Part shown: positions 54,046 to 64,000 of the stretch, piece by piece | Layout: each line of letters begins with the position of its first letter | How positions within the stretch are numbered: the first letter of the stretch is position 1 | From: Clitopilus passeckerianus | Taxonomy: Eukaryota > Basidiomycota > Agaricomycetes > Agaricales > Entolomataceae | NCBI GenBank assembly: GCA_944990035.1 | Contig: CALYLX010000143.1 | Coordinates: 62,001 to 126,000, forward strand | Reading direction: 5' to 3' | DNA: 64,000 bases | The notes under the pieces: model-generated | The model's input: only the letters and a program-made list of their open reading frames with translations | What the model was told of the DNA's origin: nothing | Database searches by the model: none | Program-made: the position numbers and the translations under genes

Positions 54046-55906
54046 ATGACCGAACACCGAAACCATGAATCTCAAGTGTCTCCAGATCCCGAATCCACAA
54101 ATACACGAGGCAGAGTCCCGAGCCAGCGCTCAACTACCCTGCCAACCAGTCCCAATGTCTCACGCGATGTCTCTCCCCCTCCTCCGGGGCAACCTCCTCG
54201 TCAGCCATCACCCTCTGCACCCTCAGACTCAGAGTCGGGACCTGAGCTCGCTCCAGCGGCATGTGAGACCCTCTTCGATGCACTCTTTGATTCATTCCGA
54301 AAGGGGGGCCTCTCTCTTGGCGAGGTTATCGAGTCCGCCAATAAGTGGCTCGGTAAATCCAAAGGCGACAGTTCAGGAGATACGCGAAAAGCTGCTTTCT
54401 TCGCTTTCGTACAAGAGCTCCACGACTTGGACCACCAACTGTCCTCTGCCGACCAACGAGGTTCAGGGAGTACCTCCATTGATCCCCGGCCTGCCGCCCA
54501 AGCCGAGCCTTCTCTGCAGAATGTCATCCTTGTTACAGTTACCTTGGATACGCACCCGGACTCTTTTTCCTTTTACTCATCTACCATTACTATTCCCCCG
54601 CCCCGCTTACGTTTATACAATTACTCAGTACTGCTGCGCATTACTCATCCCTTTAGCTACGATTACTCAGTATTCTCACGATCGTGGGATACTTGTACTA
54701 TATTTACTTACCATGACTCGTCGTGACTCTTACTCTGACTCACTCCGAGTCATACTTACTTTTGCTTACTTAGCATTGCTGCGCAATGCCCAACCCTTAG
54801 CTCTACTCTTCATGTATAAATACTTTCACGCTTTCGGTCTTGCTTCCCCAGCTTGACCTAAAAGCCTATACATCGCTATTTGCTTTAACTTTGACTCGCT
54901 CGATTACTCTCGCTCGTCTCTACAAAGGCTGGTAGAGAACTAAGCAGCTGAACCCTTGATACTTAGTTAAGCGTGTAGCGATACTAGCTTAACAATCCTC
55001 CCCTCAAAAGAGAAGACTCTTCGCAAACAGACTCGACGAGTCCTTGACAATGATGACGACGACGGATCCAGTGGATCTTCAGGGGCCGAGGACGGAGAGG
55101 ACAAAGGCCAAAGCAACAAAAAGTTACGACTCTTTGAGTCTGAGATGCCGTGGTGGAATGAAGGGAGAGCGATCCGGCCCGAATGCGAGGAGACTTGCCG
55201 GCTCCTCGATGTGTATGGGAAAGACCTCAAGCGTGTCAAAGACTGGATCCAGTGCGCGCCTAACTCGCCCCTGGGATTCCCCGACAGCGAGTGGGACCAT
55301 ATCCTCCGAGGTCGAGCCGTTGACCTTGACGCAGTCTTCACCCACCTTCATTCTGTCAAACCTTCTCAAGAGAACGTTGGACGCCTGGGAGAGTACGAAA
55401 TTTCTATTCCCCGATCCGAACCATCTAAGCGCATCCAAACTGGCCTCGACTGGGTATCAGCATGGGGAGTCGCTGCCCAAGCCTACAAGGTGGCATTCCC
55501 GCACCGTGAACCAGAGATTAGCGCCTATGGACAATACATCCCTGCTCTCTTCGCGGCCCGCATCTCGGATTACCACGAGCGAGTCCTACGATATGATGAA
55601 TCAGTCAGAAGCCTCGTTGGTGGGGGAAGATCGGTCCTCCTTACCGAGCGCGACAAGTTCTCATATCAATTTGACGCCCATATGCTACCCGGTGGAGTCA
55701 CAGGAAAACCTCCCTCGGTTCCTAGCCGCCGAACTCCCCGTTCCAATCCTCCGCAAATCTGTCGGAAGTTCAACGAATCACCTAACAGATGCAAGTACAA
55801 GCAATGTCGCTATCTCCACGCTTGCCTCGTGTGTAAACACCCTGGCCACAGCGAATCCGCCTGTCGATCCTCCAAACTGGTTGTTGCAAATAGCACGTCA
55901 TCCTAG
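54046..55906 (+). pseudogene. YR retroelement ORF1: Gag-like protein with CCCH and CCHC fingers, split by a solo LTR
   Basis: The frame starts at ATG 54046 (MTEHRNHESQVSPDPES). Removing the LTR and one ATCCT leaves 464 codons including the stop, in one frame. The N-terminal 90 residues are Ser/Pro-rich. A helical part follows (ETLFDALFDSFRKGGLSLGE and RKAAFFAFVQELHDL), then an Asp-rich patch (LDNDDDDGSSG), then an ordered part (WWNEGRAIRPECEETCRLLD, DWVSAWGVAAQAYKVAFPH). At the C-terminus a CCCH-type finger (CRKFNESPNRCKYKQCRYLH) is followed by a CCHC knuckle (CLVCKHPGHSESAC). The protein probably packages the element RNA. The LTR insertion is its only defect seen. Confidence 0.85.
54531..54994 (+). 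repeat. Solo LTR of the gypsy family (464 bp) inside YR ORF1
   Basis: Starts TGTTACAG and ends TTAACA. The flanks ATCCT (54526-54530) and ATCCT (54995-54999) form a perfect 5-bp target duplication. The sequence matches the LTR at 1923-2384 and the solo LTR at 12484. It contains three TGACTC words and one GAGTCA at 54714-54752, the palindrome TCACGATCGTG, and TATAAATA near 54816. Confidence 0.95.
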
Positions 55907-57791
55907 GTACCTGAGATACCAGTTCGGGAATGCTGAGGACCAGTCCAACCTCCCCCTACGTACTGCCGATTGGACCTTGACAGCGGGACCTCTACCTCGC
56001 CCTCTACCTGAAGAGTTGGCAAATGAGGTTGTGGCTAGGACGATAGCGGAACACCCTCACCTGTTCGCGATCTCGACGCCAATTAAAGTCGACAAATTCA
56101 GGCATCTTCTAGCCACTCACCCTAACCGTGCCTTCGTCGATTCGGTGTGCACGGGCCTCAGCGAAGGATTCTGGCCATGGGCATCCACTCGTCGTGAAGG
56201 CTACCCGGACACCTGGGATGCCTCACTCCCCGCTCCTAGAGATCAGTGTCGTGCTCAATTCTTGGTTGAGCAGCGTAACAAAGAACTGGCAAACAAACAT
56301 TTCTCCCCCACGTTTGGTCCGGACCTGCTCCCCAGAATGTACACAGTTCCCATTCACGCTGTACCCAAGCCCGGCTCAGATAAGTTCAGGCTGGTGACCG
56401 ACCAGAGCTTTGGAGATTTCTCTCCGAACTCCATGTGCGAAACTCACGAGACGGGCTTCTCTATGGATGGCATCCAACACCTATGCCAGTTCATCATAAA
56501 CGAGCGCACCAAAAACCCAGAGAGCAAATGGACCTTGCACAAGACTGACCTCAAAGGTGCCTACCAAATCCTGCCGGTTCACCCTTTCTGGCAAATCAAA
56601 CAAGTGAACACGATCGAGGTAGAGGGGAGAAAGGAAAGAAACGTGGACTGGTTCCTAACGTTCGGTGGAACACACAATATCAACATCTTTATCGCGTTCA
56701 TGTCCCTCGTACTCTGGATTGCACGCGAAATAAAGAAAATACCCTTTCTGCTGGGTTTCGTCGATGACTCATTTGGGATTGAACAAAAGGGAAACGTACT
56801 ATGGTACCCAGGCTACAAGAAATATATGCCCTCTGCCCAAACACGTCTCCTGCTCCTCTTCGACGAACTCGGCATCCCCCACCAAGAATCTAAACAACTT
56901 TCGGGTCAGCAGCTGACCATCATCGGGATTCATGTGGACATAGACGGGCTTACCCTCACTCTCCCAGACCAATCCCGTCTTCGTCTCCTCGAGGAACTTG
57001 ACCGATGGATCCATGATGGGTAGAAAGGGAATGCTAGATTCTCCCTTCGGGAGTTTCAAAGATTAGCTGGTTGGATTAATTGGGCGTTCAATGCATATCC
57101 TTACCTGAAACCCTGCCTGAATGGCCTGTATGCAAAGCTGTCTGGGGAAAAGGTGAAAGGTCAGAGGCTGTGGACCAACGGCGACATCAAGGAGGACCTT
57201 ACCTGGCTCCGTGATCACCTGACGACTAATCCAGGCCCTTGGCAAATCAACACCAAATCCTGGGATGGCTCAACAGCTGATGCTGTAGCCTTCACCGATG
57301 CCTGCCTCGAAGGCATTGGAATCTTCTTCCCTGAGTTCAACTTGGGATTCTACTCGACAGTGCCAAGAGACGTACCTTCCGAGTGGATTTTCTACAGGGA
57401 AACCCTCGCGGTGATGTGCACCATCGACATAGCCTTCAAGGACCAAACAAATAAACGACACCTCATTGTGTACTGTGACAACACTAACACAGTCAATTCC
57501 TTCCATTCGCTTCGAGGCCCCCCGTACAACAACCGTTTCCTCCGCCATGCAGTCGATGTCCTCATCCCGCTCGACCACCAACTCCAAGTGCTCTGGCTGC
57601 CAGGAGCACAGAATACGGTAGCCGACGCAATCTCTCGGAGGGATTTCGCGAGAGCCGAAGCTTTCTCCCCCGGCATCTATATCATACGAAATTACTCCAT
57701 CCCTACCAACGCAGTCCCCCAAGCCAGCTCTAGACGCCAACCTACTATCACCCCCACGCCAACTACAACCGCTGGGGGCAATAGGCAATGA
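55840..57791 (+). pseudogene. YR retroelement ORF2: reverse transcriptase and RNase H, one nonsense codon
   Basis: The frame is +1 relative to ORF1 and overlaps its end; no convincing ATG is visible, so translation by frameshift or reinitiation is likely. RT landmarks: YTVPIHAVPKPGSDKFRLVTD (fingers), HKTDLKGAYQILPVHP (motif A), WFLTFGGTHNINIF (motif B) and LLGFVDDSFG (motif C, VDD). RNase H landmarks: AVAFTDACLEGIGIFFPEF, FYRETLAVMCTIDIA, IVYCDNTNTVNSFHS and LPGAQNTVADAISRRDF. An in-frame TAG at 57021-57023 lies between RT and RNase H. The stop TGA (57789-57791) overlaps the recombinase ATG (57788) as ATGA. The exact 5' end of the coding part is estimated. Confidence 0.85.
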
Positions 57792-60736
57792 CTCCTTCAA
57801 GTCGGATTACCAGTCGTCAGCCGAAACGCCTGGTAATCCCTCTCGAGCGGCTACGCCAACTACGCTCTCAAGCCATAGGAGCTGCCATTGAAACCTCCAC
57901 GTCTAGAAATTATGCATCTGCACTTAATTCCTACCTCTCCTTCATCAAGTTATATGACATCGACGCCGAACCGAATCCTGATACCCTCAGCTTGTATATT
58001 GCTTTCATGTGCGAAAATGGAGTCAAACCTCAGTCAGTAGGAACCTACCTTACTGGCCTGTGCCACGAGCTACTAGCACATTTCATCAGCATTCCGACAT
58101 TCTTCTTGAAAGCCCTTAAAACACCTTAAACATCTTAAAACAGATTTTAAGGCTTTTAAGGTTTTTAAGACTTTGAAGAGTACTTTTTGTCTTGAAAAAT
58201 CTCTTGGAAACCATTGAAATCTTGGGTCAGTTTTAAGGAGCAGAGCTTTCTCAAGAAAATCCAAGAGGCTGGGTAAAAATTCAAGAAAAGCGCAATATTC
58301 AGGTAATTAAGGCAACTCAAGCTATTAGTCAAGAATCACTAGGTGGGGCAGAAGGCTCAGGAACATCAGACAGAGGTAATGCTTCAAAATTTGATGTATT
58401 AATTGGAAACAGTACAATTGTAGTCTAATAATACAGTACACATATGCCAACCCCTAGAAATGTGTGTGGCTGTGCAAAAAGCGGCACATTACATGTAGTA
58501 ATGGTGGCCTGCTCTCTGCGTGCCATGGGAGTGGAAACCAGGTGAAAAGGTGAGACAGAGGGGTGAGACTGTGGAGAAAAGGGAGGTAGGGGCTGGAAAG
58601 GTTTCATTAATGAGTGAACAGAGCAGAGGAGTAAGCAACTTACTTGGCCAATCAACCCACCCCAGAGGAGGGGGAGGGCAGTACATGGGGGAGATGAGGT
58701 GGAGCAGTGGGAGAGAACTCTGCAGAACCCTATACAGAATAGAGTTGAGTAAATACATGTTGAAAATGAAAAAAGCGGCACAGATACACACCTGAGGGGT
58801 TTCCCACCTACACTGGGTCTCCCTGTCTAATCCACAACCTTCAGAGTGCCCCCAGAAATGTCCTTGAGTGATTTTGAGTGGAGGAGGAGTAAAAGACAGT
58901 CAACCGGCACCAGTCATAGTAGCAGAAGGGAGGAAAGAACAAGTGAGGTGGCAGTCTGATGGGGCGCGTCAGGACAAGGCTGGAAGTTCCCACGCTCGAA
59001 AGATAAGAATTTTGGTGCAGATAGCAAAAGATCTAGCACTTTAATAGGAGATCGGACTGCGAATTCAAGTTTGGCGCTACTGGAAACATATTTCTAGCAT
59101 ATTTCAACTAATTAATACGATGTTTTGAGCTCTCTGTACAACATAGGCAGAACTTGACATTTTCGATCTTCACAGTGGCCGTGGGAACATTCCGGTTGTT
59201 GCCGGCTGTCTCTGTGAGCGCGCCAGCTCATCGTTGTTCATCAGCATTCAACCACCTGCCGCTTTCTCTTCTATTGACATTCCTCCCTCAAGCACCACTC
59301 TTAACTAAGAACTGGCATTCAGAGATGTTTGCTGGTGAGTTCCATCTACTCCTTTGTGTTGAAATAGTTCTCTTACATCATGTTTCTCTAGGCCAACCAT
59401 TCTGAGTTTGTACAGCCTTTCCTTGGTATGTGTTCGCTTTTTTCACCTTTTACTGCTTTCTAATGTTCTCCTTTGTGGCTCTAGGTTCCTTTCAAGCTGA
59501 GTATGGTTAGAGGAGGCCCAGTGCAGGTGGGAAAGGTGCAAGGTGTGTTCACTATTCTTTTCATTTATATTCTAGAATCTAACCAGTACTTTTCTAGTGT
59601 TTTCATCTTCCAGCCTATCATATCCTCTGGTCACTCACTCATTGCTTGCTGGTAGCTGGCAGGAGGTCCTGGTACAGAGTGGCCGGAGTTTGCACAGCCA
59701 CATGGTGACATTCATGGTAGGGTTGCTGTAATACCTAGTGTAGCTATCTGTAATATATAGCCTGAATAGATTATAATTCGAGATTGAAATCTGCTTGTTC
59801 TAATTTGTGAAATCCAATGCTACCAAAAATCAAATGAAATAACTCAATATGGCAAGGAAACTCAAGGGATTTCAGGCAAGTTTAAGACAGTTTCAAGCAA
59901 GATTTCAGCCAAAGTACTCTGGAATTAAGAAGTGCTCTCTTAAATCCAGACAGCCAAAATTAGCTTGGAAATGCTTGAAAATCTTCAAAAAAGTGTTTTA
60001 AGGGCTTTCAAGGCAATCCAAGAAGAATGTCAGAATGCTGATGTTCCCGAACATACAACAATGGAGGACTTCCCACCTCGTATCACGCACGCTCAAGGGA
60101 TACAAGAAGCTCAAAGGGACACAAATCTCACGCAAACTCGCCCTTACGACGGCTGACCTCTCGAAAATCATCTCCGCATACCCCTCTCCGTCGTTCGATG
60201 ATTCCCTCTCCATGGCCTTAATAATGACCGGATTCTTCGGTCTCATGCGACTAGGCGAGCTGACCTACCCGGACAACAAGCATCTCCGCGACCCACAGAA
60301 GCTTATTCGTCGAGCTTCTGTCAATATCGAAGCAGACAAATACTCGTTCCTCCTGCCCTTCCTTAAAGCAGACCGATTTTACGAAGGAAACCGGGTGATC
60401 ATCCGTGCGTCTGCAACGACGGTTGACCCCCATAGCATTTTCAAAGCCTACATCAAGATACGTGACCGACAGTTTCCTTACCACTCTGCACTATGGATCA
60501 CCAGCAACGGCCAGATCCCCACTCGCAAATTCTTCATCTCTCGGCTGCGACAATTCTTTGGTTCCGACATCAGTGGACACTCGATGAGAGCAGGAGGAGC
60601 TACCCTACTCGCTGAGAACAACACACCTCCGCACCTCATTCAAGCCATCGGCCGCTGGTCGTCTGAGGCTTGGCAAATCTATGTATGCAAGAACCACGTC
60701 CTCATACATGCCCTCCTCCATCCGCAAATGAGTTGA
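57788..60736 (+). pseudogene. YR retroelement tyrosine recombinase, split by a 1.96-kb TIR element
   Basis: The recombinase joins circular element DNA to the genome in place of an integrase. The N-terminal core-binding part is RNYASALNSYLSFIKLYDID and CENGVKPQSVGTYLTGLCHE. After the insertion (58084-60043 plus one TT) the frame continues with NIQQWRTSHLVSRTLKGYKK. Catalytic residues are visible: R in FGLMRLGELTY, the likely K in LLPFLKADRF, H-x-x-R in SGHSMRAGGATLL, W in GRWSSEAWQ and Y in QIYVCKN. Without the insert it is 329 codons including the stop (328 aa), normal for the family. Both halves are undamaged, so the insertion is the only defect. Confidence 0.9.
58084..60043. mobile_element. 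Unclassified TIR element (1960 bp), non-coding, inserted in the YR gene
   Basis: The ends CATCAGCATTCCGACATTCT (58084) and the inverse of CATCAGCATTCTGACATTCT (60043) form imperfect TIRs of about 45 bp that also share AAAGCCCTTAAAACAC. The uninterrupted recombinase frame shows that only TT was duplicated (58082-58083 and 60044-60045); alternatively TTC with slightly shifted ends. Subterminal words of the TTTTAAGG/CCTTAAAA type recur at both ends. Several frames of 60-120 codons exist on both strands inside, but none resembles a known protein. It is presumably a non-autonomous DNA transposon of a family I do not recognise. Confidence 0.8.
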
Positions 60737-60916
60737 ACGGCCTCCTCACATCTTCCCATCACTCCATCGTCGTTCAGCTCCAAAGGTTCATCATCTTTTA
60801 GGATTTTAGCCCAACCTGCCGTTCTATTCCGCTATTTGAAAGTGTCGGCCCTACCTGGTAAGCCCTTTGTGGTACCGGTAGTGGTCGGCTATTTGCTGCT
60901 GTCACTGGCGTGTTTG
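60737..60916. other. 3' flank of the YR recombinase, up to the Tc1 element
   Basis: About 180 bp without coding sequence. It may belong to the 3' UTR of the YR element. No split direct repeat was recognised in it. Confidence 0.4.
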
Positions 60917-60918
60917 TA

Positions 60919-62516
60919 CAATTGTCCGGATGTTTCGCACTTTTTGAGTATTTGCTTAATACCCTTTGCTATACTAAAGTTTGAATTATAGTGTTGGTAC
61001 ATAAAACAAAGCATTTGATCTCTGCTACAAGAATATATAAAAGTTACGTAATTCGGATCAAAGCCCGTTGAGATATAGTAGAAACAAGTCAGAGATACAT
61101 CCGGACAATTATTTGACTATGTACATTAGATATATAAAATTCAGCCATTAGTACCTGGTATTGCCTCCCTTTGCCTTAAGGACTGCTTCTATCCTTCTAG
61201 GCATACTTTCTATTAAGTTCTGACACACCTCTGGTGGTATATTCTCCCATACCTCTGCAACTCTCTCCCAAACTTCAAAAACCCCCTTAGCGTGAGTCGG
61301 ATATTCATTAAGCTTCCTTTTGATATGGTCCCAGAGATGTTCTATAGGGTTGAGGTCAGGAGACTGTGCTGGCCAGTCTAGAAGATGAATATCATTGTCT
61401 TCCATCCACACCTGGACCACATTAGAGGTGTGCTTGGGGTCATTGTCCTGCTGGAAAATTCTTTCGTCCTCGGGAATGTCCAAATTCTCCATGCTGACCA
61501 GCAGCTGCTAGTCCAAAATGTCCCGATATTGGAAGCGGTCCATAATGCCCTCAACCTCTGCAAGTTGCCCCACTCCATTCCACCCCATACCATGATGCTT
61601 CCTCCTCTGTGTTTAACTGTTTTTTTTATCTCCCTAGGAATAAGGCCCTGGCCCTTCTGTTTCCATGTCCATTTCCTTCCATCTGACCCAATTCTATTGA
61701 TCTTGGTCTCATCTGACCATACCACCCTCTTCCAGTCCTCTACAGTGCGTTCCTTGTGCTTGTGGCACCATGCTACGCGCGCCTTCTTTTGAGCAGAAGT
61801 AAGCAAGGGCTTTGGCTTCAACACAACAGCATAGAAATCATTTTTCTTGAGTACATTTCTGACTGTTTGCGGGGAGACAGTGTTGGAAATGATGGTGTTA
61901 ATGTGTTTGGTGACCTGCACAGCATTAGTGCATCTGCTATGGTTGAATTGTGCCAGAACAGCTCGTTTATCAGTAGGGGTGAGCTTAGAAGGGCGGCCAG
62001 AAGAAGGTTTAGAGCGGTTGGGACAGATTTCTTGAAGCACTGTAGCCACAGTAGACTTGCCTACATTGAGTTTGGAGGCAATAGACCGGACAGAGTAATT
62101 GTTAGAAGCCAGAGAAATAATGTTTTTCTTCTGAGCAGATGGAATAGGCCGCATGGTAAATTGTGGGGATCTAATAGCATTTCAGCTGCTTATATGTATT
62201 GCAAACACAGCCATATGGCTGTAGTGCATAGCCTCTAAGGCTGTGCTGCACTGCCAAGGGCTATGCACACTGCAATTGGGCTGTGTCTGTGTTTCTGGAA
62301 GCACAGTCAAATAATTGTCCAGATGTATCTCTGACCTGTTTCTACTATATCTAAACGGACTTTGATCTGAATTATGTAACTTTTATATATTCTTGTAGCA
62401 GAGATCAAATGCTTTGTTTTATGTACCAACACTATAATTCAAACTTTAGTAGAGCAAAAGCTATTAAGCAAATACTCAAAAAGTGCGAAATATCCGGACA
62501 ATTGTTTGAGTCACTG
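60919..62516 (-). mobile_element. Tc1/mariner element C, left end shortened
   Basis: The right end is complete (inverse of CAGTGACTCAAACAATTGTC, ending 62516, then TA). The left end begins CAATTGTCCGGATG right after a TA, so about 12 terminal bases are missing. TIRs are about 199 bp (60919-61117) and 212 bp (62305-62516). The GTCCGGAT core distinguishes this family from B (GTCCCAAT). The transposase inside is broken. Confidence 0.85.
61148..62154 (-). pseudogene. Tc1-like transposase of element C, broken
   Basis: The minus-strand gene is related to the B1 transposase (start MRPIPSAQKKNIISLASNNY; SIASKLNVGKSTVATVLQE; SSGRPSKLT; VWSDETKINRIG; IFQQDNDPKHTSNV; SPDLNPIEHLW). Two lesions are visible. 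A deletion of about 10 bp near 61590 removes part of the WGCMGWNGVG region and shifts the frame. A TAG near 61511 replaces a codon of the segment DILDTQLL. The second D and the E of the DD34E triad survive in a separate frame (61148-61492). The natural terminus AKGGNTRY is present. Together with the shortened left TIR, the element is dead. Confidence 0.9.
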
Positions 62517-62518
62517 TA

Positions 62519-63461
62519 CACCGCTGATCTGGTTTCCATGCAAATCTTAATCCCCGCTCCCCACAACACTCCAACCACCCCACGCTCAGAAGGGTTCTTA
62601 CTACAGATCCCATGTCGAAAGGCGGCTCACCTAGAACCAAATGTCATCTCTTCTAATCCAAATGCAAGTATAACTCTTTCCCCCATATCGCTTCTGAAAC
62701 TCACTAAAGTTTACTCTCAGAGTTTAGTATTCTCTCAAATTGACCTCACCTTGGGAACTTCTCCCAATCTTCAAACCGTGCACAATACTGATTGTTGGTA
62801 CTTACTCTGGCGCTGTCAATACTTCTAAAATATGACTCTTACTTTGTATTATAAGCTCCAATATCCACTATGATCTTGTACTTTACTATGCTCTATGATA
62901 TTCACTGTAAATACCAATGTATATGATTGATTGTTCCTTATCGTGACCATCCTGAAAACATCAATCCCTACACTTTAGCTAATTGGCTTTACCCAAGCAA
63001 GGGGTTCTGCTGTGGCCACACAGCACTTCACTCTAGTTTGCATACTATGTTTACTGGGTTTTGCCTAATCCCCTTGTAAGGATCAAATTATTGAGAGGAG
63101 CTTGATTAGGCAACTGATGGGAAACGAGCAAACAGGTATGATGATTACACTGAGTTGCTTTGACAAGTTACAAGGCAGTAAACTACATGATTTATATAGA
63201 TATTCAGGTGAAACTAAATTGGATAAAAATAAGTATGATAATATATATGATGCTAGGTAAACCTCCTATGACAAGTGTCAAAAGAGCGATAGAGGGAAAA
63301 TGACAAGTAAACAGGAAGAGAGAATGAACAGAAAGGATTGGGGAAATTCCGGACCACAATCCCAAATAGGAAATAAGGGATTAATTGTCGAAATCGTTAC
63401 ACCTCTAGCGTGGCTGATTTTTAGGAGATCACCTTGTAGAGAGGTGTTGGACCCATCTGTT
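62519..63461. other. AT-rich stretch, nothing recognised
   Basis: No element ends, no coding frame with recognisable similarity and no RNA gene were found. Short frames up to about 140 codons at 62409-62828 lack any coding signature and overlap the Tc1 TIR. Confidence 0.45.
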
Positions 63462-63753
63462 TGTTGGGTTTGAACAAAGTTTACACAAAACCAATGGTCA
63501 GAAGCACCTCCAGCTGTTACTTCGGGAGCTGCCAGGCCCTAATGTATTGTGTTTTCCTCATGCAGTCCTCATAGGAGGTAGCCAAGAAAATTCTTGTAAT
63601 ATTTGACAAACAAAAATGTAGATTACATCTTTCATGACACTGTATTTACTCTATGATACTTTCTCTATATGTATGTAGTTTGGAGAAAGAGACATCAGGA
63701 TGTTCATTCATTCTTTTCAATTTCTGTTTTTTGTCCTTCTTCTCCACTGGCAG
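63462..63753 (+). repeat. Direct repeat, right copy (possible A2 repeat of the YR element)
   Basis: Matches 53653-53931 in the same orientation at about 80 percent. Its position downstream of the recombinase fits the A2 unit of Ngaro-type split direct repeats, but the divergence is high for that, so a separate old copy is equally possible. Confidence 0.6.
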
Positions 63754-64000
63754 ATTTGAGCTTTCAGCAAGGGGGGATCAAGGGGTACAGAAGTCCCGGG
63801 AGTTGTACACAGCCTCAAGTTACACGCTAAGATGGGTATGGCAGCCCCACCCCCTAAGCACCCTACCAAATTGGGTAATTAATGACATCATTGTATTAGT
63901 AATATATCTAATTTAGAAAATACAGCAATTTCTATTCTAATTCATGTTCTAATTTCAATGTTTCTACTACTTTCACTGCCACCGGCGACAAATGCCCAAG
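63754..64000. other. Right edge, nothing recognised
   Basis: AT-rich sequence without a supported gene or element end. Confidence 0.4.

Larger units (their letters stand above)
53653..60736 (+). mobile_element. Ngaro/DIRS-like tyrosine-recombinase retrotransposon, interrupted twice
   Basis: The order is ORF1 (gag-like), ORF2 (RT and RNase H), then a tyrosine recombinase, with no DDE integrase and no methyltransferase domain seen. This is the layout of YR retroelements, closest to Ngaro. A solo LTR (54531-54994) interrupts ORF1 and a 1.96-kb TIR element (58084-60043) interrupts the recombinase. Exact ends are uncertain; the 3' side is disturbed by a Tc1 element at 60919 and may extend to the repeat at 63462. 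Confidence 0.85.

Noticed and set aside
58425..59405. Frames of 80-118 codons inside the 1.96-kb TIR element as captured genes
   Set aside because: Frames exist on both strands with random-looking composition, and no motif or start context supports them.
1..64000. CRISPR arrays, prophage, operons, riboswitches
   Set aside because: The content is eukaryotic. No regularly spaced repeats with unique spacers and no bacterial gene organisation were seen.

Overview
The window is eukaryotic and almost entirely built of transposable elements nested inside one another. A filamentous fungus, most likely a basidiomycete (Agaricomycetes), fits best. The reasons are a DUF6532-like fragment (a domain I know from basidiomycetes), a tyrosine-recombinase retroelement whose gag carries CCCH and CCHC fingers, a LINE with CCHC ORF1 plus endonuclease, RT and RNase H, and long-TIR Tc1 elements. 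I cannot name the species. I see no intact host gene, no rRNA or tRNA gene, and no CRISPR array.

Left part (1-14.6 kb). A Ty3/gypsy element on the minus strand runs off the left edge (LTR 1923-2384, gag, protease). Next come a Tc1 TIR relic, a small hairpin element, a pogo-like relic, and the 3' half of a Ty1/copia element. The copia 3' LTR (3967-4959) is split by a solo LTR with a perfect 5-bp duplication (4276-4849). A Tc1 element of family A (5931-7538) lies just beyond. The stretch 7.5-12.0 kb holds degenerate coding remnants. A minus-strand reading frame (12023-14690) is split by a solo LTR (12484-14554), which is itself split by a second family-A Tc1 element (12706-14312).

Middle (14.7-50.0 kb). 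This is a 35-kb nest of at least eleven copies of one LINE family in both orientations, labelled A-K here. Several plus-strand copies start directly at the poly(A) tail of the copy before them. Copy J (39142-46074, minus) is full length, has a 22-nt T run (its poly(A) tail) and a 13-15 bp target duplication, and sits inside copy I. Its ORF1 has 803 aa. Its ORF2 has 1,363 codons and one nonsense codon.

Right part (50.0-64.0 kb). Tc1 element B1 (50075-53300) has an intact transposase and is split by B2 (51376-52981), which has the same TIR design but no transposase. A Ngaro/DIRS-like retroelement (about 53.65-60.74 kb or further) follows, with gag, RT-RNase H and tyrosine recombinase. It is interrupted by a solo LTR (54531-54994) and by an unclassified 1.96-kb TIR element (58084-60043). 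In both places the reading frame is restored exactly when the insert and one duplication copy are removed. A broken third-family Tc1 element (60919-62516) follows, and then sequence without recognisable genes.

The genes do not form a shared pathway. Each element carries its own replication or transposition enzymes, and the nesting gives a relative order of insertion.
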